Below, piece by piece: positions 24,573 through 33,500 of a DNA stretch of 64,000 nucleotides. The stretch spans positions 1 to 64,000 of the forward strand of contig JAIUOH010000011.1 of the NCBI GenBank assembly GCA_020161315.1, in the 5' to 3' direction. The notes beneath the pieces were generated by a model. The model was not told the origin of the DNA and searched no databases. It saw nothing but the letters and a program-made list of their open reading frames with translations. Position numbers and translations under genes: made by a program. The number at the start of each line of letters is the position of its first letter. Positions within the stretch are counted from its first letter, which is position 1. Source of the stretch: Actinomycetota bacterium. Lineage in GTDB: Bacteria; Actinomycetota; Actinomycetes; Actinomycetales; Microbacteriaceae.

Positions 24573-25882
24573 GCCTGGTCTCCGGTCTGAGCTGCTGCCT
24601 TCGACACGAGCGATGCGATCCGCTCGACACCGTGCACGATGGTGTCTGGTGCGCAGGCGAGGTTGAGACGGGCAAAGCCCAGGCCGCCCGTGCCGAAGTG
24701 CTTGCCGTCGTTGAGGCCGATGCGGGCCTCCTGCAGCAGACGTTCTGCGGGGGTGTCGCCCAGGCTGGCGCTACGCAGGTCGAGCCACGCGAGGTAGCCT
24801 GCGCTACCCGGCGCGTAGCCTACGCTCGGCAGTTGCGCTGTCGCGAGCGCGACAAAAAGCCGCTGGTTCGCCTGAATCTGGGTGACCGCACGATCGAGCC
24901 AGTCGCGGGCCTCGGTGAACGCCGCGATGCCCGCGTGTACACCGAGAATGCTCGTGCGGGTCAGCACCTCAGGGGGCAGGCCGCCGAGCAGGCGGTGGGC
25001 GCGGTCATCGGCAGCGACGATCGAAGCACACTTGGCGCCCGCGAGGTTCCAGCCCTTGCTTGCCGAGGTCACCGTGACCGAGAGCGCACCCGTCTCAGCC
25101 GCGATCGGCGCGAACGGGGTAAACGTAGCGCCGTGATGGGTGAGCGGTGCGTGAATCTCGTCGCTGACCACGAACACGTCGTGTGCGGCGGCGAGCTTCG
25201 CGAGCGAGGTCAGCTCGGCCGAGCTGAAGGGCACACCGTGAGGATTGTGCGGGTTGCAAAGAATGAACGCCGCCGCGCCCGCCTCGAACTCGTGCTCGAT
25301 TGCGGCGAGGTTGAGGGTGGCTGGGTTGCCGGCCGCCTCGACAAGCTCGGCGACCGGTTGGTCGTTCTCACCGTGTTTGTCGAGGTGAGCGCGCGCTTCA
25401 CGCCCAAGCAACAGTGGCACCTCGGCCACTTCGAACGGCAGCTCCTGCAGCATCTCGAAGAAACCCGGGTAGCACGGCGTCGAAAGCACAAGCCGCCCCT
25501 GCTGACCCTTTGGTGCCAGACGCAACGCCTCGACCACCCCGGTCGCCACGTCGGTGGTCAGTCGCACATACTCGCGAGGTAGCTGCCAGTTCCAGCGATC
25601 CGCGACAAAATCTGAGAACGCCTCGGCGTACGAGACTGGGCTATCGACGTAGCCGATATCGCTCGCGTCAACCGCGCGGTGCAGGGCCGCGCGAATCTCG
25701 GGTGCGACCGCGAAATCCATCTCGGCGACAAACATGGGCAGCACGTCGGCGGGGTAGCGGGCCCACTTAATGCTGCTGCGCTTTGTCTGCAGTAACGCGG
25801 GATCGAGCTCGGCCCACGGCGTGCCCGACGGGTCTACGCCTGCACCTATTGCTGCGGTGTAACAGTCACTTTCGGCGGTCAT
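24569..25882 (-). CDS. patB: MalY/PatB-type cystathionine beta-lyase
   Basis: This 437-residue fold-type I PLP enzyme probably cleaves cystathionine to homocysteine, ammonia and pyruvate (AecD-like in corynebacteria) and may also act as an aminotransferase. Motifs are MFVAEMDFAVAPEIRAAL, ILCNPHNPHGVPFS, VVSDEIHAPLTHHG and the PLP-lysine segment SASKGWNLAGAKCAS. It overlaps metY by 4 bases and shares its transcript. About 290 bases upstream is a large intergenic palindrome. Confidence 0.9.
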   Translation of the reverse strand: MTAESDCYTAAIGAGVDPSGTPWAELDPALLQTKRSSIKWARYPADVLPMFVAEMDFAVAPEIRAALHRAVDASDIGYVDSPVSYAEAFSDFVADRWNWQLPREYVRLTTDVATGVVEALRLAPKGQQGRLVLSTPCYPGFFEMLQELPFEVAEVPLLLGREARAHLDKHGENDQPVAELVEAAGNPATLNLAAIEHEFEAGAAAFILCNPHNPHGVPFSSAELTSLAKLAAAHDVFVVSDEIHAPLTHHGATFTPFAPIAAETGALSVTVTSASKGWNLAGAKCASIVAADDRAHRLLGGLPPEVLTRTSILGVHAGIAAFTEARDWLDRAVTQIQANQRLFVALATAQLPSVGYAPGSAGYLAWLDLRSASLGDTPAERLLQEARIGLNDGKHFGTGGLGFARLNLACAPDTIVHGVERIASLVSKAAAQTGDQA

Positions 25883-26021
25883 GCGACCATTCTGCCCCCG
25901 TCTGGCAATTGTCGTCGGTGCGAGTGGTCACGCGGCGTAACCCGGCGGTGGGCAGCACCTGGTGTGGGCCGGGCCGCGATCCCACGCCAAACCAAACCAA
26001 CCTAACCAAACCCCAGAAATG

Positions 26022-26101
26022 CCGAAAGGATATCCAAACCCGAAAAATGCGTGAATTTCAAGCGAAATCCGCTCGAAATCTTGGTTTGGATATCCTTTCG
26101 G
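26022..26101. repeat. nested intergenic palindrome (19-bp perfect arms)
   Basis: CCGAAAGGATATCCAAACC (26022-26040) is the exact reverse complement of 26083-26101. Inside the 42-base loop a second pair, ATTTCAAGCG (26055-26064) and CGCTCGAAAT (26070-26079), matches at 9 of 10 bases, so the whole segment can form one long hairpin. It lies in the 294-base gap between ppk2's end and patB's start and has no U-tract. It looks like a REP or small non-autonomous element. No gene is seen in the gap. Confidence 0.85.
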
Positions 26102-26176
26102 TGAACGCGCGATGCGCGGCCAGCACGGCTGCGTCGGCGAGTCGTGGCGAAGGGCCGCGACTCACCGCACGGGGTG

Positions 26177-27169
26177 CTACTTCACAACCGGAAATGCGGT
26201 GCTCTGGCCCTCGCCGTCGTCATACATATCGGCGGGCTTGCCAATAATCCTCGGGTCGGGAGTGCCCACGAGCTTGTAGTCCTTGTTCGGGTAATCGAAG
26301 CGCGAGAGCACCCAGCGCATCGCCTCGAGGCGGGCGCGCTTCTTGTCGTTCGACTTCACGACCGTCCACGGCGCGGTGGCAGTGTCGGTGTAGAAGAACA
26401 TCGCGTCTTTTGCCGCGGTGTAGTCATCCCACTTATCGAGCGACGCGAGGTCGGTCGGCGACAGCTTCCACTGCTTGATCTCGTCGTTGCCGCGCGAGAG
26501 AAAACGCTCGTGCTGCTCGGCCTTGCCCACCGAGAACCAGAACTTGAAGAGGTGAATGCCCGAGTTGATGAGGTTGAGCTCGAAGCCCGGGGTGCTGCGC
26601 GTGAACTCGAGGTACTGCTGCGGGGTGCAATAACCCATGACGCGCTCGACGCCGGCTCGGTTGTACCAGGAGCGATCGAACATGACGATCTCGCCCGCGG
26701 CGGGCAGGTGCGCCACGTAGCGCTGAAAGTACCACTGGCTCTGCTCGCGCTCGGTCGGAATCTCGAGCGCCACCACGCGTGCGCCGCGCGGGTTCATGTG
26801 CTCGGTGAAGCGCTTGATCGCGCCGCCCTTGCCAGCAGCATCGCGACCCTCAAAGAGAATGACGATCTTCTCGCCATGCTCTTTCACCCAGGTCTGGAGC
26901 TTCAGCAGCTCGATTTGCAGCTTGCGCTTCTCACGCTCGTACTTGGCGGTGCTGATCTTCTCGGCGTAGGGGTATCCCTGGCGCCAGGGGGCGTCCGGCC
27001 CGTTGTCCTTCGGGCGCTTGCCGCCCTGAAGCTTGCGGGTCAACTCGCCGATCTCATCGATCTCAGGCGTAACGTCAATCTGGCCGACTTCGGCCGCGAG
27101 AAACTCTTCTCCCGCGGCCGAAACGACCTGCTTGTCGGAATTCTTGTCCTTTTTAAGGGGGTTGGCCAT
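26177..27169 (-). CDS. ppk2: polyphosphate kinase 2 (PPK2)
   Basis: This 330-residue P-loop kinase transfers phosphate between polyphosphate and nucleotides. Walker A is FEGRDAAGKGGAIKRF (about residues 105-120). The lid and second catalytic segment are RGARVVALEIPTERE, with YVAHLPAAGEIVMFDRSWYN containing the Walker B-like FDRSWYNRAG. Length and motifs fit class I PPK2, which favours polyphosphate-driven NDP phosphorylation. It is 6 bases downstream of ppa on the same strand, linking polyphosphate and pyrophosphate turnover. Confidence 0.93.
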   Translation of the reverse strand: MANPLKKDKNSDKQVVSAAGEEFLAAEVGQIDVTPEIDEIGELTRKLQGGKRPKDNGPDAPWRQGYPYAEKISTAKYEREKRKLQIELLKLQTWVKEHGEKIVILFEGRDAAGKGGAIKRFTEHMNPRGARVVALEIPTEREQSQWYFQRYVAHLPAAGEIVMFDRSWYNRAGVERVMGYCTPQQYLEFTRSTPGFELNLINSGIHLFKFWFSVGKAEQHERFLSRGNDEIKQWKLSPTDLASLDKWDDYTAAKDAMFFYTDTATAPWTVVKSNDKKRARLEAMRWVLSRFDYPNKDYKLVGTPDPRIIGKPADMYDDGEGQSTAFPVVK

Positions 27170-27175
27170 GAGAAG

Positions 27176-27670
27176 TTAGTGCCCTTCGCTCTTGAGGCGT
27201 TCCTGGGCCTCGACGATGAGCCGCTCGGCATCGGCGGCCGAGCCCCACGCGTCGACCTTGACCCACTTGCCGGGCTCCAGATCCTTGTAGTGCTCGAAGA
27301 AGTGCTCGATCTCCTTGCGGGTGTATTCGGGGATGTCGGCCACGTCCTGGATGTGCGACCAGCGCGGATCCTTGTGCTGCACCGCGATGACCTTGTCGTC
27401 GCCGCCCGCCTCGTCGCTCATCTTGAGCACGCCCACCGGGCGCACCTTCACGCCGACGCCCGGGAACACCGGGTAGTCGAGCAGCACGAGCACGTCGAGC
27501 GGGTCGCCGTCCTCGCCGAGCGTCTCCTCGAAGAAGCCGTAGTCGGTGGGGTAGACGAAGCCCGTGTAGAGCACGCGATCGAGGTAGACGCGACCGGTTT
27601 CGTGGTCTACCTCGTACTTGTTGCGGCTGCCCTTGGGAATCTCGATGACGGCGTCGAATGCGGCGGTCAT
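27176..27670 (-). CDS. ppa: inorganic pyrophosphatase (family I)
   Basis: This 164-residue soluble pyrophosphatase hydrolyses PPi with Mg2+. It shows the family I signature [17 protein letters not shown] and the substrate loop [18 protein letters not shown]. Residues [12 protein letters not shown] continue the active site. It lies directly upstream of ppk2 (6 bases), so the two are probably cotranscribed. Length is normal for the family. Confidence 0.96.
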   Translation of the reverse strand: MTAAFDAVIEIPKGSRNKYEVDHETGRVYLDRVLYTGFVYPTDYGFFEETLGEDGDPLDVLVLLDYPVFPGVGVKVRPVGVLKMSDEAGGDDKVIAVQHKDPRWSHIQDVADIPEYTRKEIEHFFEHYKDLEPGKWVKVDAWGSAADAERLIVEAQERLKSEGH

Positions 27671-27755
27671 GCGCGCTCCTTTATCTATGGTGTTGTTCCA
27701 CTCTCCAGGATACGCGTTCCGGAGGGTGCGGAGCGCGCGAAGCCGGGCGGCGGGC

Positions 27756-30122
27756 TCAGAGCAGCCCGTAGATCTCGGCGTGCAGCACCGCCTGCTCGCG
27801 CGATCGCACGCCGAGCCGCTGGTAGAGCTGGCGCAGGTGCGTCTTCAGGGTGTTCGCCGAGATGTGCAGCTCGGCGGCGATGGAGGCCGCGGCGCGATCC
27901 TGGGCGAGCAGGCGCAGGATGCGCGTCTGCTGCGGGGTGAGCGGATCGAGCGTGTGCTGCACGAGCAAGGGGCGGGCGAGGATCGCCTCGCGCAGCCGCG
28001 GGGTGAGCCCCGCGGGCAGCCGATCCGGCTCCGAGGGGTCGAACGACTCGAGCCACTCCCGGTACTCCGGGGTCTCGGCCGCGAGCAGCGCCAGCCATTC
28101 GCCGCTCATCGCCGACTGCTGGGTGGCGCGCGTGAAGCAGTCGATCGCGAGCTCTCGCTCTCCCTCGCGGATCAGTGCGCTTCCCCGCAGCAGCAGCGAG
28201 ACCGGAGCGTAGCGGCGCAGGTGCACGTTCTGTATCTGCAGTTCGCCGAACGGCCCGTCGGGCATGGTCTTGGCGAGCACCTGCTGGTGCCGGCCGACCG
28301 CGAGATCGAGGCGCAGCTGGAACAGGCCTTGGATCAGGAAGTCCGCGCCGTCGCTGATGCTCGTGTACGAGACGTTGCTGATGCTGAGCTGCCGCCTCGC
28401 CGTCGCGAACTCGCCCCGGCCCGCGAGGTGGATCGCGTAGGCGAGGCGCGCGAGCCGGTCGAAGCGCCGGTCGAACCTCGACCACAAGCCCTGCTGCTTG
28501 ATCATCGTGTAGTGGTGCAGACCGCGCTCGATGTCCTTCGTGATGTAGGTCGAGAGCATCATGATGTAGTGGTAGAAGGAGCGGTACACCGTGTCGCGGC
28601 TGCTGCGCTCCGCTTGATCGTGCGCCGCTTCGAGGGTCTCGGAGTCGGTGTCGGGCCTGCCTGCAGTCAGGAAGAGCTCTGCGATGTCCGCCGCCGCGCG
28701 TGAGGCGCCGCAGCCGCCGTGCGCCTCGATCCCGGCCCGGGCGATCTGCAGCACCTCCGGGTACGAGAGGTACTCCCCGAAGAGCACGATGATGAGCGAC
28801 ATGAGACCGATGGCCTCGGTGACGAGCTCGGGGGTGCCCTTTGCGGCGAGCTCGCTCTCGACGACGCCCCGCAGCGAGGCGAAGCCCGAGACGAAGTCGA
28901 CGGCGCAGACCTCGGTGAGCGCGAGCGCGAGCGCGGCGTCCGCGTGGACCCGCTCCGACAGGCCTCCGTCTTCGAGCGCCTCGGAGAGCAGCCTGTCGCA
29001 GGCGGTGCGGAAGCGGATCGCGTCGAGGAAGTCGCCGGTCGCGAGCGCCAGCAGCTGCCCGACCGTCTCGAGCCGGACCGCGTCCTCGGCGGAGAGCGTC
29101 TCGGCGTCGAGCGGTGCGCGCGTCGCGCGATAGAGCTCGTAGTCGGCTCTTGGACTCCGCTCGGGCGAGGATCGCCGCTCGTAGATCTCGTGCACGGTGC
29201 GGAGCGACTGGTCTAGGTCGACGACCGGCGAGAGCGGCTGCCGCGCGATGCTGAACAGATGATTCGCGTACAGCGAGAAGGTCGTCGCGCCCTCTCCCCG
29301 TATCTGGGCCGAACCACCGTCGGGCGTCCCGCCGCCGGCCGGCGCGACGCCGAAGCGGGCGGCGTGGTGGATGCGCAAGTCGAGAGTGTAAAGCTGCCGC
29401 GGGATGATCAGGTAGCGTTCGACGTTGCCGGGCAGCAGCACCTCGGCGAGCTCCGAGTCGAGCGTGTTGCGCAGCCTCTCGGGCTGCTCCACGAGCCGCA
29501 TCAGCCGGTCGATCGCCGGCTGAGGGTTGGACGCCGCCCGCTCGATGGCCCGGGTGAGCATGATGACGCCCTTGTCGTCGAGCGTCCGCGGAGTCGGGTA
29601 CTCGCGCAGCAGCGCCACGGTCTCGGAGAGCAGCCGACCGTCCTCGCTGATGATCTCGAGATACTCGCGGGAGGCCGCGCCCAGCGTCGCGACGATCTGC
29701 TCGAGCAGCTGGTCGCGCAGGCGGGTGAGTCCGCTCCTCGCCTCGAGGTAGCGGCGCAGCGAGCCGAGCTCGGAGTCGTCGACGACCGCACGGGTCTGCT
29801 GCGGCTCGTCGCGCCACTCCCGCAGCACGGCAGCCGCGTCCGAGGGGTTGGAGACCCATGGGCGGCTCGCCGGGGAGCGCGGTGTCACGAGTCCGACGCG
29901 GGAGGTGCGCAGTCGCTGGGTCTCGGGGTGATCTATCAGGCCGAAATCGGCGACGACCAGGGTGTCGGCGGCGACGTGGGCGGGCAGCCGCCCCTCCTGG
30001 ACGACCCTGCCGTCGGAGTCGGCGAGCGCGTAGAACAGCCGCACGTCGTGCTTCGGAAGGCCCGAGGAATGGGATCGTCTCTCGACGGCCACCGCGACCA
30101 TTCGTCTGCTTCGAACGTGCAT
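27756..30122 (-). CDS. large LuxR-type transcriptional regulator, 788 aa
   Basis: Start ATG 30120-30122 follows GGGGAG. The C-terminal 60 residues are a LuxR/GerE helix-turn-helix ([18 protein letters not shown], then [19 protein letters not shown]). The preceding 700 residues are helical, TPR-like, and I see no AAA/NACHT P-loop, kinase or receiver domain, so it is not a typical LAL regulator. A smaller paralogue is encoded at 56768-58315. It is divergent from the giant adhesin gene with phased repeats between them, so it may regulate that gene and itself. A 838-residue arginine-rich frame on the same strand is an artefact. Confidence 0.85.
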   Translation of the reverse strand: MHVRSRRMVAVAVERRSHSSGLPKHDVRLFYALADSDGRVVQEGRLPAHVAADTLVVADFGLIDHPETQRLRTSRVGLVTPRSPASRPWVSNPSDAAAVLREWRDEPQQTRAVVDDSELGSLRRYLEARSGLTRLRDQLLEQIVATLGAASREYLEIISEDGRLLSETVALLREYPTPRTLDDKGVIMLTRAIERAASNPQPAIDRLMRLVEQPERLRNTLDSELAEVLLPGNVERYLIIPRQLYTLDLRIHHAARFGVAPAGGGTPDGGSAQIRGEGATTFSLYANHLFSIARQPLSPVVDLDQSLRTVHEIYERRSSPERSPRADYELYRATRAPLDAETLSAEDAVRLETVGQLLALATGDFLDAIRFRTACDRLLSEALEDGGLSERVHADAALALALTEVCAVDFVSGFASLRGVVESELAAKGTPELVTEAIGLMSLIIVLFGEYLSYPEVLQIARAGIEAHGGCGASRAAADIAELFLTAGRPDTDSETLEAAHDQAERSSRDTVYRSFYHYIMMLSTYITKDIERGLHHYTMIKQQGLWSRFDRRFDRLARLAYAIHLAGRGEFATARRQLSISNVSYTSISDGADFLIQGLFQLRLDLAVGRHQQVLAKTMPDGPFGELQIQNVHLRRYAPVSLLLRGSALIREGERELAIDCFTRATQQSAMSGEWLALLAAETPEYREWLESFDPSEPDRLPAGLTPRLREAILARPLLVQHTLDPLTPQQTRILRLLAQDRAAASIAAELHISANTLKTHLRQLYQRLGVRSREQAVLHAEIYGLL

Positions 30123-30256
30123 CTCTGCTCCCCGTCAAGCACCGCTCCCGGCTCGACTGCGCGCCGAACATTCGAATGCGTTGCGTCCCACTGTACGACA
30201 CCCCTGCGCATTTCTAGCACGGCCGGGGAAGGTCCGAACCGTTACCGCACATAAAC

Positions 30257-30340
30257 TCACCCCAATCTCACCCTGTGATGATTATCAAACCACCCTCATA
30301 TCACCCCGACAATCGTGCGTTGCCACCCGCGGATCACCCG
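30257..30340. promoter_or_regulatory. six phased YCACCC repeats between luxR and adhesin genes
   Basis: YCACCC heptamers begin at 30257, 30268, 30290, 30301, 30323 and 30334: three pairs, each 11 bases apart, repeating every 33 bases. Such helical phasing is what a direct-repeat-binding regulator uses; PhoP/PhoB-type boxes are also 11-base direct repeats (GTTCACC in Streptomyces). The array lies 135-220 bases before the LuxR gene and 170-250 before the adhesin gene within their 386-base gap. The regulator is unknown; I see no other gene in the gap. Confidence 0.75.
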
Positions 30341-30508
30341 CGGAAGCCGAGCCGATCGAGTCGGGAGCGGCCCAGAGTTGTGAGAGTGATCGCGCCTTCG
30401 CACAGGGGCGATCTGTGTGCAGAGTGCGCGCGGCGGGCTCCGGCGAGACGGAGCTGAGCGGCGTTCGCTCGGGGAGAGTCTTACCGACGAGGTCGAGGGA
30501 GAGAACGG

Positions 30509-33500
30509 ATGATGTCGAAGAGTGGGGGAGTCGCGTCGCGGAGAACGCGGAGGACGACGCCCGAACGTATGAGGGGCACGACGGTGCTCGGCGTGGTGCT
30601 GGCGATGTTCGCCATGCTGCTGACGCCGGTCGCCGCCCAGGCTGCGCCGGGCGATTTCGCCTGGGGCGTCGTCACCGTCGACGCGAACAAGAACGGCGCG
30701 ATCGATGCGAGCGGTGCGGCCGGACAGGTCGACAAGGGTCTTGCCGGGGCGAAGGTCGAGATCGTCGACGCCGCCGACGCGGTCGTCGCCGAGACGGTGA
30801 CCGGAGCGGACGGATCCTGGTCCGTCGCAGACGCGCCGTCGCCCGACTCCGGGCCCTACAAGGTCCGCGTGACGACATCCGATGCGAACGGCAACGTCTA
30901 CGCTTTCCCGGCCTCCGCAGCTGATCCCAACGACTTCGCGCGCGGCAGCACAGCGAATGTCGGCCTCGCCGATCTGCCCGACGACGGCGAGCTGAACGCG
31001 CTCGTCTACCCGGTCTGGTCGCTCGATCTGGCGCTCGCCGCCGATACGGAGGGCCTGAACGGCACGGCGATTCGCACCGGCACCGGTCCCTTCGACGCGA
31101 ACGACTCCGAGCCGGGCAACGACTCGGGCATGGCGAACGACCGGGTGCGCTCGGCCGACATCGTCTCCTTCAACTGGTCGCTCACCGCCGACTCCGAGGA
31201 GTCGCTCGGCGACAGCTTCACCGACGTGGTCTTCGAGCAGACCATCGAGATGGAGCCCGGAGCCGTGGTGAACTTCGCCAACCGCCCTGCGGTTTGCGAC
31301 CCTGTCAAGAGCACGATCGTGGCGCAGCCCTCGGGATCGACGATCCAGGCGGGCACGACCCCGCCCGCCGGCACGACGAGCGTGACCCTGAGCTGCTACC
31401 TGGGCGCGATGGGCGAGGACAAGGCGAGCTACCTGTTCCCGACCTCGGTGCAGCCGATGGCCACCTCGGAGAACGGCTCCACCTTCACGACGACCTCGCG
31501 CGCCTACGCGGTGGACCCCACGGGCACCGCGACCGCGCAGCCCTCCGCGGGTGTCGACAGCCCGCCGATCGAGATCACCGCGGCCCCCCGTTACGACGTG
31601 GAGAAGATCAACGGCGATGCAGCCGGTGGCTACTACGGCAACCAGACGATCAACGGCGTGCAGACCTACGGCATGTACTCGTACTACACGGTGCAGATCT
31701 CGACGGACCGTACGGTGGGCGTCGAGGCGTTCCAGCAGCCGATCACGATGCAGGAGAGCTTCTGGGCGGTTCGCAGCGTCGAGGGCCCGAACGGCGAGGA
31801 GGTCGGCACCCCGATCACCGACCTGAAGTGGTACATCACCAACTGCATGCCATCGCCGGCACCGCGCTCCGGTCAGACCGACGCGGGCCTGGTCTACGGC
31901 AAGATCGGGGCCCCCGGTTCGGTCGCAACCGCTGCCAACAGTGTGCGCGACTCGGGCACCTGCACCATCGGTAATCGCACCGCAGACGACACTGGCAGCT
32001 ACACGCTCTCGATGAACGGCATCGACACCTCGGGCCTCAGCTACCCGACGCAGACGGTTGCCGGCGCCTCGCTCGCGGCGGGTCCCTACTACGTCGCCTC
32101 GTATCGGGTGCAGGTCTTCATTCCCATGTCGGAGCTCGACCGGACCCAGGGCGCGCCCGATGACGGCGTGGGCGAGTTCAGCATCTTCAACCGTGTGGGC
32201 GACTTCGATCCGGTGGGCACTTCGGGTGCGTCGAACTTCGGCAGCGGCGTCGAGCCAGGTTACTGCGAGTCCGGCGAACCCGCTGACCGGGCGACGAAGT
32301 GCGACGACATGGAAGACGAGACTCGCTCCAACAACGTGGTCGGTCCGCACACCAAACGCATCGCCCCCGGAAGCTGGGCCAAGTACTTCATCGACGCCAC
32401 CACCGGGTGGAGCACCGGCTACGGCTGGATCAATGGCGGAGGCAACCATGACGGCGCCGCACTCGTGCAGCCGGGCCAGGCGTTCACGAGCATGCAGAAC
32501 CTCAGCAACACCGCGACCGACTGGTCGAGTGCGCAGATGTGCGATGTGTTCGACAACACCGTGCTGAAGCTCGTCCCGCTCAATAAGGACATCTCGAGTT
32601 CCAACCCCTACCCGGACGACCTCTACTCTGCCGTGCTCCGCACGCAGCCGGGCATCGCTGCTCCGTCCCCTGCAGATCAGATCGCGCGACAGGGCGAGTG
32701 GATCACCAAGTACGGCCATGTCGACCTGAGCGGCGATGACCCGAACTCTGGCGTCTTCGATACCGAGACCAACCGTTGGGAGGGCGATTGGAGCAAGCAG
32801 CGAGCGGCCGCGAGCGGTGCGAACACCATCTGCGGCTCGGATGCCATCACCTGGTACGACAGCCCCACCGAGGTGCCCGGCGGCATTGATGCGGTGAACG
32901 TCGTCTGGACTCAGACGGCACCGGACTACGTGTTCAAAGCCGGATATAAGGAGACTTGGCGCCTCGCCTTCGAGCAGCGCGACAGCTACCACGGCGGCCC
33001 GCATGATGGCGGGGCGATCCCGGCAGGTACGGTCGCGGCAAACTACGGTTCTGTGAAGACCTCGGGCTGGTTGCAGGGCTGGAATCGACAGGGCAACGAC
33101 ACTGCTGGCAGCCCGGGCTATATCCCCGGCGCGGGTACCACAGCGCCGCTGCCCGCGGCCGAGAGGTGGCCGGGTGAGAACGGTGCCACTTCCGGCGACC
33201 GCTGGACGGTTGTGCGCGCGCAGATGAACCTGAAGAAGCGCACGATCGCCGGAGAGATCGGCGGCGACGCTGCTTCCGGTGTCGCCGACTTCGGCATCAC
33301 CGGTTCCGCGGTCGCGGGCAAGCCGGTGATCTGGGAGATCACCTCGACGCTCACCGCGATCGCGAGTCCCGCTGCCCCGGTGAACAACGTGGTCATCACC
33401 GACACGCTGCCCGAGTACGTGATCTACGACGAAGCGGGCACCGCGGCGCTGGCCACGGCCGGAGGGTTCCCGATGCCGACCTCGGTCACCCCGAACCCCG

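Noticed and set aside
25883..26021. SAM riboswitch upstream of patB-metY
   Set aside because: I looked for the SAM-I/SAM-IV core stems in the leader and saw none; covariance-model search would confirm.
27685..30201. 838-residue arginine-rich frame on the same strand as the LuxR gene
   Set aside because: It shows no domain, is extremely Arg/Ala-rich, and the overlapping 788-residue frame ends in an intact LuxR helix-turn-helix.
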